A stretch of DNA of 64,000 nucleotides from DATAGZ01 sp036263455. Its GTDB lineage: Bacteria; Pseudomonadota; Alphaproteobacteria; Dongiales; Dongiaceae. The stretch is taken from NCBI GenBank assembly GCA_036263455.1, contig DATAGZ010000004.1:13910-77909 (forward strand), written 5' to 3'. The notes under the pieces were generated by a model. That model was given only the letters and a program-made list of their open reading frames with translations. It was not told the origin of the DNA and did not search any database. This document shows positions 25,956-34,770 of this stretch, in pieces (position 1 is the stretch's first letter; each line of letters starts with the position of its first letter). A program made the translations under genes and the position numbers.

Positions 25956-26710
25956 GCGACACCGAGGCGTTGGCGCAGGAACTGGTTCTCGACCTCGATG
26001 GATATGAGGGGCCTATCGATGTTCTCCTGACGCTTGCGCGCGATCAGAAGGTCGACCTCAAGAAAATCTCGATTCTTGAACTTGCCGATCAATATCTCGA
26101 ATTCATTGCGCGGGCGCGCCGGCTGCGGCTTGAAATTGCCGCCGATTATCTGGTCATGGCGGCGTGGCTGGCTTATCTGAAGTCGCGCCTGCTTCTCCCC
26201 GAACCCCCTAGCGAGGGCGAGCCTACCGGGGCGGCGCTCGCCGAAGCGCTTGCCTTCCAGCTTCAGCGGCTCGCCGCGATGAAGAAGGCTGGCGAGGCGC
26301 TGATGGCGCTGCCCCAACTCGGCCGTGATGTGTTCGGGCGGGGCTGGCCAGAACCGGTCGAGATCGTCAACCGCACCCATTTCGCCGCGTCTCTTTACGA
26401 TCTGTTGCGGGCATATGGATCCTACCCTAACCGGGCCCGCCAAGGCCTGCTCGAGATTGCGCCGCTGCGCCTGCTCTCGATGGACGATGCGCTCAAGCGG
26501 TTGAACGACATGATGGGCGTGGCGGTCGAATGGACAAGCCTGGCCGATTTCATGCCGGAGGATTACGCGCATCCGCTGCAAAAGCGGGCGGCGCTTGCTG
26601 CCACTTTCGCCGCCACGCTCGAGCTTGCGCGTGCCGGGCGCATCCAGCTACGCCAAGACGGTTCTTTTGGCCCCATTTATCTTCGCCGTAAGGAAGACCA
26701 GCATGAGTGA
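25952..26710 (+). CDS. scpA: Segregation and condensation protein ScpA (kleisin)
   Basis: ScpA bridges the heads of the SMC dimer in chromosome condensation. The start ATG 25952 overlaps the M50 stop; the frame remains open far upstream, but that part is only the other reading frame of the peptidase. The 252 residues begin with the conserved LDGYEGPIDVLLTLARDQKVDL (about 13-34), continue with YLVMAAWLAYLKSRLLLPEP (about 63-82), and end in the winged-helix region RAALAATFAATLELAR. scpB overlaps the end by 8 bases. Confidence 0.95.
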   Translation: MSDTEALAQELVLDLDGYEGPIDVLLTLARDQKVDLKKISILELADQYLEFIARARRLRLEIAADYLVMAAWLAYLKSRLLLPEPPSEGEPTGAALAEALAFQLQRLAAMKKAGEALMALPQLGRDVFGRGWPEPVEIVNRTHFAASLYDLLRAYGSYPNRARQGLLEIAPLRLLSMDDALKRLNDMMGVAVEWTSLADFMPEDYAHPLQKRAALAATFAATLELARAGRIQLRQDGSFGPIYLRRKEDQHE

Positions 26711-27419
26711 CGAACGCTTTTTCCGGCTGCGCCTCGTCGAGGCCCTGCTCTTTGCCGCGAGCGGCCCGCTGAGCGAGAAAGACCTCGCGGTTTATCTTCC
26801 CGCCGAAGAGGATATCCCCGCACTTCTCGAGGAGTTGCGCGCTTTTTATGCCAATCGCGGCGTGCACCTCACTAAAATTGGCGAGGGTTGGGCTTTGCGC
26901 ACCGCGCCCGATCTCGCCGAACATCTGCGCATCACGCGCCAGATTACCCGCAAATTGTCGCGCGCGGCGGTGGAAACCCTCGCGATCATTGCCTACCATC
27001 AACCCGTCACCCGCGCCGAAATCGAGGAAATCCGCGGGGTGGTTATTTCCAAGGGTACGCTCGATACGTTGCTTGAAGCTGGATGGATCGCGCCTAAGGG
27101 AAGGCGCCAGACGCCGGGCCGGCCGGTGACCTGGGTCACGAGCCCGGCTTTTCTCGATCATTTTGGCCTGGAGAGTCTCGAAGCCCTGCCCGGAATCGAG
27201 GAGCTGCGCGCCGCTGGCCTGCTGGATGCGCGCGCGGGCGTGGCCACGCTCGGCACGCAAGCCTTCACCGAACAAGGCGCGCTTTCGCTCGAGGAGCGCG
27301 CCGAAGCGGAAGAAGGCGACGAGGGTCCCCAGATTGGCGAGGAAGATGAAAAAGCCTGGGCCGACATGGCTGATATGGCCGAACGGGAAGAAGAGCGCGA
27401 ACCCATCGAAGACGCCTAA
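26703..27419 (+). CDS. scpB: Segregation and condensation protein ScpB
   Basis: ScpB dimers bind ScpA and complete the SMC-ScpAB condensin. Starting at ATG 26703 gives 238 residues with two winged-helix domains: LRLVEALLFAASGPLSEKDLA (about 8-28), and SRAAVETLAIIAYHQPVTRAEIEEIRGV (about 87-114) with GRRQTPGRPVTWVTS. The last ~50 residues are very acidic, a common low-complexity tail in this family. It ends 8 bases from the convergent glycosyltransferase gene. In many alphaproteobacteria tatA would follow; it does not here. Confidence 0.95.
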   Translation: MSDERFFRLRLVEALLFAASGPLSEKDLAVYLPAEEDIPALLEELRAFYANRGVHLTKIGEGWALRTAPDLAEHLRITRQITRKLSRAAVETLAIIAYHQPVTRAEIEEIRGVVISKGTLDTLLEAGWIAPKGRRQTPGRPVTWVTSPAFLDHFGLESLEALPGIEELRAAGLLDARAGVATLGTQAFTEQGALSLEERAEAEEGDEGPQIGEEDEKAWADMADMAEREEEREPIEDA

Positions 27420-27427
27420 AGAATTAC

Positions 27428-28135
27428 CTATGTGGTCGGCAGCGCGTCGGGATGAAGTCGCGCCACCGGCCGGCCTTCGCGAGTCATGCCGGCGTGGACG
27501 GATTTGGCCATGAGCTGCGGCCAGGGCTGGGTGGAGTTGGCAATTTCATGTTCCGCCATCCATTGGTCGCGATACTCACTGCCAAGCGTTTCCTCGAAAA
27601 TCGGCATGCCTTGGGTGAAATGGACGATCTTGGCATCGCTGCGGCGCGGGTCATAGCCGACCAGGTGATTCCACGCCGTGGGCAGCGCGCCGATTTCTTC
27701 CTCCGCCAACCAGTCGAGCGCGTGTGGGTTACGGCATTCGAGAGGATTCTCCACGAAGGCCGGGATCAGGCGCCGGTTGGAGGGATGGGCGCAGTTGAAC
27801 AGGATGACGCTCGCCCATTCGAAACGCTGGCGATTCTTCACGACCATTGCTGCGCAGCGGGGATTCGCCTGTTCGAAAAGATCGGCGATGTCGCCCAGCA
27901 CCAGCATGTCGATATCCAGGAACATCGCCCAACCCCGATATTCCTGTAGCCAGGGAACCAGAAAACGGCTGAAGGTGAAAGGAGTCAGGCCGCGGCGCGT
28001 CAGGGGTAACGATTCAAGCACGAGCGGATGAAGCGCGATAGGGCGGGATGACCGGCGCAGGATACTGAATTGCAGGACATTATAGGCAATCGCTTGCCGG
28101 GAATCGTAGCCGATATAGACGGGAAGAATATTCAT
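27428..28135 (-). CDS. GT8-like glycosyltransferase
   Basis: A 235-residue soluble protein beginning MNILPVYIGYDSRQAIAYNV, a start shared by a group of family-8-like glycosyltransferases. The nucleotide-sugar/metal motif is FLDIDMLVLGDI, with Asp74 and Asp76 forming the DxD. Family-8 enzymes transfer sugars from UDP- or similar donors with retention of configuration. The acceptor is not evident. It is the third gene of a minus-strand set, 20 bases after the orphan gene and behind a flaF-like gene, which raises the possibility of glycosylation of a flagellar or exported protein; that is inference. Confidence 0.75.
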   Translation of the reverse strand: MNILPVYIGYDSRQAIAYNVLQFSILRRSSRPIALHPLVLESLPLTRRGLTPFTFSRFLVPWLQEYRGWAMFLDIDMLVLGDIADLFEQANPRCAAMVVKNRQRFEWASVILFNCAHPSNRRLIPAFVENPLECRNPHALDWLAEEEIGALPTAWNHLVGYDPRRSDAKIVHFTQGMPIFEETLGSEYRDQWMAEHEIANSTQPWPQLMAKSVHAGMTREGRPVARLHPDALPTT

Positions 28136-28155
28136 TAGGCGTTCTCCGCGAGGGG

Positions 28156-28887
28156 TTAGAAGAGGGCATCATAGAGACCGCCGGTCAGCTTCTCGGTCGC
28201 CTGCTGGCCGAGCGGCGGAAGCTGCTGGATAAAATTCGCGGCCTGGGTGATTCCCTCGACGAGGTTGCTCGTGGCGGCGCTGATAGCTGAGACGCCATAG
28301 GGATCGCTGCCATTCTGATAGGCTTTCTCCACGGTGTCATAATCGCGGGAATATGAACCCTGATTTATCTGGATTGCGTAATTGAAGGTCTGACGCGCCG
28401 CCGGATCGACGCCATCCCTTCGGGTGATGCGCAGAAGGTAATCCCCTTTGGCGAGCGTGAGGCTTCCCTGCCGAAGCGCCGCATAATTATCGGAGGTATC
28501 CTCCTGGATCGCCTGGTTATCGGCGATGGTCTGCCTGCTGGCCTTGTCGATTATCTGGATGTGCAGTGTGTCTTCGACGGGGCCAAGATTACCCAATGCG
28601 CCGATCTGCGTCGCGGCAGAAGTCGCCACGTGAAAGGCGAAGTTGTCCACTCTGTCGCCTCGGCTGAGCGCCGAGACGATATTGAGCCGGGATCGATCGG
28701 TCTCGAGCGTTCCAATCGAGCGCGACGTGGCGCTGTTGTCGTAGACGACATCTGCGCTGTTGCGGCGGAAAGTCTGGACCTTCTGTGACTGTTGCTTGGT
28801 TTGCTGAACGATGCTCTTGAGCTGCTCGCTGATACGCCGCAAGAGCGAGGTGGGGTCGGGTGCCACGGACGCGGAGAAGATGGCCAT
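28156..28887 (-). CDS. Unrecognised protein with possible PPC-like beta domain
   Basis: I do not recognise this 243-residue protein as a named family. There is no signal peptide. The N-terminus (about 1-60) is helical, polar and Gln/Lys/Ser-rich (QLKSIVQQTKQQSQK). The centre (about 78-190) reads like a bacterial pre-peptidase C-terminal beta-sandwich: RVDNFAFHV, then EDTLHIQIID, then GSLTLAKGDYLLRITR. The C-terminus is helical and ends GGLYDALF. The start follows the flaF-like stop by one base, so translation is probably coupled. Lacking a Sec signal while carrying an extracellular-type fold would fit export by the flagellar type III system, but that is a hypothesis. Confidence 0.6.
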   Translation of the reverse strand: MAIFSASVAPDPTSLLRRISEQLKSIVQQTKQQSQKVQTFRRNSADVVYDNSATSRSIGTLETDRSRLNIVSALSRGDRVDNFAFHVATSAATQIGALGNLGPVEDTLHIQIIDKASRQTIADNQAIQEDTSDNYAALRQGSLTLAKGDYLLRITRRDGVDPAARQTFNYAIQINQGSYSRDYDTVEKAYQNGSDPYGVSAISAATSNLVEGITQAANFIQQLPPLGQQATEKLTGGLYDALF

Positions 28888-28888
28888 G

Positions 28889-29284
28889 TCAGATCGACAA
28901 GTTGGCGCGCGCCGGCACCGGCCCGGCGATGGCCTGATGGTCGCGCAGACCCTCCGCGATGGCCCGGTTTATATCCAGGATCGGTTGAATTTTGCTGCCA
29001 TCGAGATCCGCCAGGCGATGCAAGATCTGCTTATCCAGCACGACCGAGAGAGTCAGAACGTTCCTGCGTATCTCCTGGGGGATTTGACAGTCCTTCTCGC
29101 TGAGCGCCGATTGGAAAATCGACCAGAGGCGCTGGTTGAGCATCAGGGCATCGCGGAATTCCTCGGAAGTGCCGCGTGCCCCCAAAACCAGCCGCCGCGA
29201 CGCCTCCGTCAGCGCCCAGGCCTCGACCAGGCGCGGCGGGTCCGCGACATTGGGACGACGATTATAGGAACTGGCTTGCTGCAT
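28889..29284 (-). CDS. FlaF-like flagellar protein
   Basis: FlaF proteins of alphaproteobacteria bind flagellin and are needed for its secretion. Taking ATG 29284 gives 131 residues beginning MQQASSYNRRPNVADPPRLVEAWAL, similar to the M-x-A-x-Y...DPR-x-x-E opening of FlaF; the all-helical remainder (SAL..., IRRNVLTLSVVLDKQ) fits. An in-frame start at 29329 would leave only 15 bases to the divergent SURF1 gene, so the internal ATG is preferred, though its ribosome binding site is weak. No flagellin or flbT is adjacent. Family call is moderate. Confidence 0.65.
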   Translation of the reverse strand: MQQASSYNRRPNVADPPRLVEAWALTEASRRLVLGARGTSEEFRDALMLNQRLWSIFQSALSEKDCQIPQEIRRNVLTLSVVLDKQILHRLADLDGSKIQPILDINRAIAEGLRDHQAIAGPVPARANLSI

Positions 29285-29344
29285 GGGGCAAGCTTGCGCC
29301 ATATTGGTTGCGATTGTGCTAAAGGACATTGTTATTCAAAATTT

Positions 29345-30073
29345 ATGCGAAAAGTGACGACATACGCATTCCGGCCGCGTTTTTGGCCTACACTTATTTC
29401 TGTCCCGATGTTCTTGGTTTTGGTTGGACTGAGCGTATGGCAGGTTCAGCGGCTCCAATGGAAAGAGGCGCTGATCGCCGAACGGGTCAGCCGTACGCAG
29501 GCGTCGGCCGCGGATCTTCCTGCGCGCGCGGACGAGCAGAGCGAGTTCCGTCATGTCCGCGTCCAAGGCTCCTTTCTTCACGAGGGCGAGCTCTATCTCG
29601 CGGCGCGCGATATCGGCGAGGGGAATCCCGGCTATCATATTCTCACTCCGTTCCATCTTTCGGACGGACGGGGAGCGATCATCGTCGATAGGGGCTTCGT
29701 TCCGGTCGAGCGGAAGCTGCCATCCTCCCGGCCCAAAGGCCAAGTCACGGGGACGGTGACCGTGGATGGTTACGTTCGATTCCCCCAGCGCAGAGCATGG
29801 TTTCAGCCTGAAAACGAGCCCGGAAAGAATGTCTGGTTCACCGTCGATCTGGCTGCCATGGCGAACAAGCTCACCTTCGCGGATTTACGGCGCGACCTTT
29901 ACGTGGAAGCGGGGCCGCAGCCCAATCCCGGTGGATGGCCGCGCGGCGGACAGACCCGCATCGAGCTTCCCAACGATCACCTGCAATATGCGCTGACCTG
30001 GGCCTTGCTGGCGCTCGCCCTCGCGGTAATCTATGTCGTCTATCACCTTCAACTCGAGGGAAAAAAACCATGA
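29345..30073 (+). CDS. SURF1-family cytochrome oxidase assembly protein
   Basis: SURF1 helps insert heme a into subunit I of aa3 oxidase. The 242-residue protein starts at ATG 29345 and has the two-helix hairpin layout: one transmembrane helix at about 16-34 (TLISVPMFLVLVGLSVWQ), a periplasmic domain, and a second at about 214-232. Signatures are GLSVWQVQRLQWKEALI, FLHEGELYLAAR and GAIIVDRGFVP. It is probably the displaced distal member of the cox cluster that ends at 21.5 kb. The stop overlaps the M32 gene by ATGA. Confidence 0.93.
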   Translation: MRKVTTYAFRPRFWPTLISVPMFLVLVGLSVWQVQRLQWKEALIAERVSRTQASAADLPARADEQSEFRHVRVQGSFLHEGELYLAARDIGEGNPGYHILTPFHLSDGRGAIIVDRGFVPVERKLPSSRPKGQVTGTVTVDGYVRFPQRRAWFQPENEPGKNVWFTVDLAAMANKLTFADLRRDLYVEAGPQPNPGGWPRGGQTRIELPNDHLQYALTWALLALALAVIYVVYHLQLEGKKP

Positions 30074-31554
30074 CGGCCTACACCAAACTCGAAGGTAGGT
30101 TTCATCGTCTCCTGGCACTCCGCGAGGCAGCCGGTTTTCTCGAATGGGATCAGTCCACGATGATGCCCGAAGGCGGCCGTTCGGCCCGCGCCGAACATCT
30201 CTCAAGCCTGGCGGTGGTTTGCCATGAGCTGATCACGGACCGCAGCGTAGGCGAGCTTCTGGAAGAAGCGGCGGGCCTGCCACTCGATGACGAGCAACGG
30301 GCCAACCTGCGCGAAATGCAGCGCAGCCACATCCATGCGACCGCGCTGGATGGCGCCTTTGTCGAAGCCTTCACCAGGGCGCGCTCTCGCTGCGAAGCGA
30401 TATGGCGCGAGGCGAGGCCGAAAAGCGATTTCGCCATGATCGAGCCTGCGCTGAGCGAAGTGATGGCGCTGACACGCGAGGCCGCACAACGCAAGGCGCC
30501 ATTGCTCGGCTGCTCGCCGTATGAAGCCCTGATGGATGAATACGAAGCGGGGCTGAAAAGCGCGGAGATCGACGCTATTTTCGCCGATTACGCGGCGTTT
30601 CTTCCTGGATTCCTCGCCGAGGTCATGGAACGGCAGAAAAAGCTCCCCGTGCCGATCCCCCCCAAGGGTCCTTTCGATCCAGTCCGCCAGAGGGAGCTTG
30701 GGCTCATGGTCATGAAAGCCATGGGATTTGATTTCACCCATGGCAGGCTCGATGTTTCGCTGCATCCGTTCTGCGGCGGCGTTCCCGAGGATGTCCGCAT
30801 CACCACCCGCTATTCCGAGGACCAGTTTGTTTTCGCGCTGATGGGAATCATTCACGAGACGGGCCATGCCCTTTACGAGCGCGGCTTGCCGCCGCGCTGG
30901 CGATGGCAGCCGGTCGGGCTCGCCCGCGGCATGGCCATGCATGAAAGCCAGTCCCTGCTCATGGAGATGCAGGCGGCGCGCGCCCAACCCTTTCTGCGCT
31001 ACCTCTCGCCGCTGCTGGTTGCCGCTTTTCCTGGGAATGACCGCGCCTTCGCGCCCGAGAATCTCGCGCGCCTCTATACGCGGGTGGAACCTGGCTTCAT
31101 CCGCGTCGACGCCGATGAAGTCACATATCCCGCCCACATCATTCTGCGGACCCGGCTCGAAGAAGCGATGATTGCCGGCGATCTCCGCGTATGTGATCTT
31201 CCTGGTGCCTGGAATGACGGCATGAAGGAGCTGCTCGGGCTGACGGTACCGAATGACCGGCTCGGAGTCCTGCAGGATATCCATTGGTATGACGGGTCTG
31301 TGGGCTATTTCCCATGCTATTCGCTAGGCGCGATGACCGCGGCGCAGCTCTTTGCCGCCGCTGTCAAGTCGGTGCCCACGCTCCTGGACGCGTTGGGGCA
31401 GGGCGATTTCTCGCCGTTACTGGGCTGGCTTGGTGAACATGTCCACCATCTTGCCTCGAGCCGCACCAGTCGGGAAATCCTGACATCCGCAACCGGGCGT
31501 CCTCTCGACCCCAAGCTTTTTCAGAACCATCTGCGCGCGCGGTATTGTCCGTGA
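30070..31554 (+). CDS. M32 family carboxypeptidase (Taq-type)
   Basis: A 494-residue cytoplasmic zinc metallocarboxypeptidase that trims residues from peptide C-termini. The M32 zinc motif is IIHETGHALYE, with His262-Glu263-xx-His266, and the third ligand region MHESQS at about 290-295. Other family features are the N-terminal FLEWDQSTMMPEGG, TTRYSEDQFVFALMG, ADEVTYPAHIILR (about 341) and GYFPCYSLGAMTAAQL. The start at ATG 30070 overlaps the SURF1 stop; thrC overlaps its end. Confidence 0.94.
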   Translation: MTAYTKLEGRFHRLLALREAAGFLEWDQSTMMPEGGRSARAEHLSSLAVVCHELITDRSVGELLEEAAGLPLDDEQRANLREMQRSHIHATALDGAFVEAFTRARSRCEAIWREARPKSDFAMIEPALSEVMALTREAAQRKAPLLGCSPYEALMDEYEAGLKSAEIDAIFADYAAFLPGFLAEVMERQKKLPVPIPPKGPFDPVRQRELGLMVMKAMGFDFTHGRLDVSLHPFCGGVPEDVRITTRYSEDQFVFALMGIIHETGHALYERGLPPRWRWQPVGLARGMAMHESQSLLMEMQAARAQPFLRYLSPLLVAAFPGNDRAFAPENLARLYTRVEPGFIRVDADEVTYPAHIILRTRLEEAMIAGDLRVCDLPGAWNDGMKELLGLTVPNDRLGVLQDIHWYDGSVGYFPCYSLGAMTAAQLFAAAVKSVPTLLDALGQGDFSPLLGWLGEHVHHLASSRTSREILTSATGRPLDPKLFQNHLRARYCP

Positions 31555-32906
31555 CCCTTCTTTACGAGAGTAGCCGGGGCAGGGCGCCGGTTGTCGCCTT
31601 TGAGGATTCGCTCCTTGCGGGCCTTGCCCAGGATGGCGGACTCTATGTGCCGTGCACCTGGCCTCTGCGTCCGGCTGCATCGTATCGCGGGCGCGCCTAT
31701 GCTTCAGTGGCAGCCGACATCCTGGAGACTTTTTCAGGCAGAGACGACAGTATCGGCTTGGCAAAGCGTGCCTATCAAACCTTCCGTCATCAGGCGGTAG
31801 CCCCACTGCGCCAGATCGACGCGCAACTGTGGTTGATGGAGCTGTTCCACGGTCCGACCTTCGCCTTCAAGGATATCGCGCTTCAGCTGCTTGGCCAGCT
31901 CTACCAGGCCATCCTGGCCGAGCGCGGCGCGCGCGTGACCATTCTAGGTGCGACGTCGGGGGATACCGGGTCGGCTGCCATCGAGGCGTTTCGCGGCAAG
32001 CCAGGCATCACCGTCTTTATGCTGCATCCGCGGGGCCGGATTTCCGAAATACAGCGCCGGCAGATGACCCACGTCACCGCGGGAAACATCTTCAACATCG
32101 CCATCGAAGGCACGTTCGACGATTGCCAGAATCTGGTAAAAAAGCTCTTCGCCGACGCTGGCCTGCGCGAAGAGGTTGGTCTGACCGCCGTCAATTCAAT
32201 CAACTGGGCGCGGATTGCCGCGCAGATCGTCTATTATTTCGCGGGATGTGCCGCGCTCGGCGAAGCGGCCTTCGCCGTGCCGAGCGGCAATTTCGGCAAT
32301 GTCTATGCTGGCTATGCGGCGCATGAAATGGGCGCGCCGATTTTTCGCTTGATCGTTGGAACCAACCGTAACGATGCCCTGGCGACTTTTTTCAAAACCG
32401 GGCGTATTACGCGCGGACCGGTGCATGCGACCCTGAGTCCGTCGATGGATATCCAGATCCCTTCCAATCTCGAGCGCTTGCTGTTTGGCCTGTGTGGGCG
32501 GGACGGGGCAGGGCTGGCGGAGCGCCTCGCCGGGAACCCCGAGGATTATATCTGGGACAAGGGTGAGGTTACGAATTTGTTTGCCGCTCATGCGATCGAT
32601 GATGAAACCACGCTCGATTCAATGCGGGCCATCTACCGCCATACCGGGGAGATTATCGATCCGCACACGGCGGTGGGAATCGCCGCGGCAAGACAGGCAG
32701 GCATTCCCGCCGAAATTCCGATCATCGCGCTCGCGACTGCGCACCCTGCCAAATTTTCCCAAGCGGTAAAGAAGGCCCTGGGCCGGGAACCGCCGATGCC
32801 CGAGGCGCTGGCTGCACTCACCGACCTGCCCGAACGGTATGTCACGCTTGCCAACGATTCGCGGAGCTTGACCGACTTTGTGCGCCATTACACGGAGAAA
32901 TCATGA
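31551..32906 (+). CDS. thrC: Threonine synthase
   Basis: ThrC converts O-phosphohomoserine to threonine with pyridoxal phosphate. I take GTG 31551, which overlaps the upstream stop as GTGA; TTG 31545 is an alternative. The 451-residue protein shows SSRGRAPVVAFEDSLLAGLA, the PLP lysine Lys107 in TFAFKDIALQLLGQ, the phosphate loop GATSGDTGSAAIEAF, and VPSGNFGNVYAGY. The length is that of the long, fungal/alphaproteobacterial type. Its partner thrB lies on the other strand at 37.6 kb. The M16 gene start overlaps its stop. Confidence 0.95.
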   Translation: MTLLYESSRGRAPVVAFEDSLLAGLAQDGGLYVPCTWPLRPAASYRGRAYASVAADILETFSGRDDSIGLAKRAYQTFRHQAVAPLRQIDAQLWLMELFHGPTFAFKDIALQLLGQLYQAILAERGARVTILGATSGDTGSAAIEAFRGKPGITVFMLHPRGRISEIQRRQMTHVTAGNIFNIAIEGTFDDCQNLVKKLFADAGLREEVGLTAVNSINWARIAAQIVYYFAGCAALGEAAFAVPSGNFGNVYAGYAAHEMGAPIFRLIVGTNRNDALATFFKTGRITRGPVHATLSPSMDIQIPSNLERLLFGLCGRDGAGLAERLAGNPEDYIWDKGEVTNLFAAHAIDDETTLDSMRAIYRHTGEIIDPHTAVGIAAARQAGIPAEIPIIALATAHPAKFSQAVKKALGREPPMPEALAALTDLPERYVTLANDSRSLTDFVRHYTEKS

Positions 32907-34144
32907 GCGTAACGATTACCGAACTGACCCAAGGCATGCGCTTTGCTTCCGATGCGATGGACCATGTAGAAAGTGTTTCGCTTGGCCTGTGGATCGGAGC
33001 CGGCACACGGCAAGAGCATCCGGAAAAGAATGGCGTCGCGCATTTGCTCGAACATATGACGTTCAAGGGGACGCCGTCGCGGAATGCCTTGGCGATTGCG
33101 TGCGCCATTGAAGATGTGGGCGGCTACATGAATGCCCATACGGGACGCGAACAAACCGCCTTTTATTTTAGGGTTCTGGCGAATCATTGGCCGTTGGCTA
33201 TGGAAATGCTCGCCGACATCGTGCAGAATTCTCTCTTCGACGAAGAGGAGCTGGCGCGCGAACGGCATGTCATTATGCAGGAAATTGGCGAATCCGAAGA
33301 CGACCCGGACGATGTGATTTTTGATCACTTGCAAGAAGTGGCCTTTCCCGACCAGGCGATGGGCCGGCCAGTCTTAGGGCGACAGGATATCGTACGGCAG
33401 ATCGGCCGAGCCGACCTCATCCAGTATCGCCAGGTGAATTACCACTCCCAAAACATGGTAATTGTCACCAGCGGCAACCTGCGCCACGATGAAATGGCAA
33501 ACAGAGCCGAGAGCCTGTTTTCACCCTTCGCGCCCAACGGAATAGGCGAAGAGCGCGCCCGCTATCGGGGCGGAGAATGGCGCGCCAACCGAAAGCTCGA
33601 GCAGATCCATATCGCATGCGCCTATGAAGGCGTGCCGTATCGCGATCCCGATTATTACGCGGCGGCAGTATTGGCTCAGATTCTGGGTGGCGGCATGTCC
33701 TCACGCCTCTTCCAGGAAATCCGGGAAAAGCGCGGCCTCGCTTATACGATCGGCGCATTTTCGTCGTCGTTCCTGGATACCGGGCTTTTTGGCGTCTATG
33801 CTGGAACAAGCACCGCGTCGGCCTCAGAGATGATGGCAGTGGTCGCGGGGGAAATTCACTCCCTGGACCGTACCCTGACCGAAGAAGAATTGCGGCGTGC
33901 CAAACAACAGCTCAAGGCGGCCATTCTCATTTCCCGCGAAAAGAGCAGCTCGCGGTGCGAGCAGCTCGCCAACCAGCTATTGGTTTTTGGATCTCCGATC
34001 CCAGCCACCGAAATCGCCGCCCGGATCGATTCGGTACAGAAAGCGGATATCCTCCGGGCAAGCCGGCGCATTTTCACCAGCGCCCCGAGCCTGGCCGTCC
34101 TCGGACCGGGGGCGGAAAAACTACGCATGGCCGGCATGACCTGA
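32903..34144 (+). CDS. M16 family zinc peptidase (mitochondrial processing peptidase-like)
   Basis: A 413-residue pitrilysin-family protein close to the beta subunit of mitochondrial processing peptidase. The inverted zinc motif HLLEHMTF gives His47, Glu50 and His51, with the distal Glu in EEELARERHVIMQEI (about 127). LGLWIGAGTRQE, GGYMNAHTGREQTAFY and GLAYTIGAFSSSFLDTG are further signatures, and the C-terminal half is the inactive repeat. It follows thrC with an ATGA overlap, a pairing seen in many alphaproteobacteria. The natural substrates are not known. Confidence 0.93.
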   Translation: MSVTITELTQGMRFASDAMDHVESVSLGLWIGAGTRQEHPEKNGVAHLLEHMTFKGTPSRNALAIACAIEDVGGYMNAHTGREQTAFYFRVLANHWPLAMEMLADIVQNSLFDEEELARERHVIMQEIGESEDDPDDVIFDHLQEVAFPDQAMGRPVLGRQDIVRQIGRADLIQYRQVNYHSQNMVIVTSGNLRHDEMANRAESLFSPFAPNGIGEERARYRGGEWRANRKLEQIHIACAYEGVPYRDPDYYAAAVLAQILGGGMSSRLFQEIREKRGLAYTIGAFSSSFLDTGLFGVYAGTSTASASEMMAVVAGEIHSLDRTLTEEELRRAKQQLKAAILISREKSSSRCEQLANQLLVFGSPIPATEIAARIDSVQKADILRASRRIFTSAPSLAVLGPGAEKLRMAGMT

Positions 34145-34696
34145 AAGGAGCTGAGGGTTCACGCCAATGCGGTGGAACGAACGCACCCATTTATCCTCGA
34201 GCTTGTCGTCGAAAAGCAAGTCGTCATCGGCCGGGACGGTCATCCATGCATTGTTCTGAATTTCGGCCTCGAGTTGTCCCGCGTCCCATCCAGCATAACC
34301 GAGTGCTAGCAGCCGATGGCGGGGCCCTTCGCCGTTGGCGATATATTTCAAGATATCGATCGTAGCCGTCAGGCCGATGTGATCGTCGATCCTCATGGTC
34401 CCGTCATCGATGTAATCGGTGCTGTGAATGACGAAGCCGCGACCAGTCTCGACCGGTCCGCCGTGCCGCACAAAAATTGGCGGCACGCTCGTCTTGGTGC
34501 GGATGCCGAGCTGTTCCAGCATATCCGGAAAGGTAAGCGAATCGACCAGCTTGTTGACCACGATCCCCATCGCCCCGTCAGGAGTATGGACGCAGACGTA
34601 AATCACCGAGCGGGAGAATCGATAATCGCCCAGCTGCGGCATGGCCACCAGAAGCTGGCCAGTCATGAAACCTTGGTGTAGCATCGGTTTTTCCAT
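34121..34696 (-). CDS. YqgE/AlgH family protein (UPF0301)
   Basis: Starting at ATG 34696, with GAGG 5 bases upstream, gives 191 residues; ATG 34720 is possible but less well placed. The opening FMTGQLLVAMPQLGDYRFSRSVIYVC is the family hallmark, followed by GAMGIVVNK, PIFVRHGGPVE, HSTDY and GYAGWDAGQLEAEI. The family has been linked to transcriptional control in some species, but its molecular function is unknown. Its 3' end overlaps the M16 gene by 24 bases in convergent orientation, and it is divergent from the ScsB-like gene. Confidence 0.92.
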   Translation of the reverse strand: MEKPMLHQGFMTGQLLVAMPQLGDYRFSRSVIYVCVHTPDGAMGIVVNKLVDSLTFPDMLEQLGIRTKTSVPPIFVRHGGPVETGRGFVIHSTDYIDDGTMRIDDHIGLTATIDILKYIANGEGPRHRLLALGYAGWDAGQLEAEIQNNAWMTVPADDDLLFDDKLEDKWVRSFHRIGVNPQLLSGHAGHA

Positions 34697-34770
34697 AGCT
34701 GCCTCGCAATGCAAAAACATCGCTTCTCTGGATCTGCCAGAGTATAGTCGCGCACAAGAATTGGTAAATA

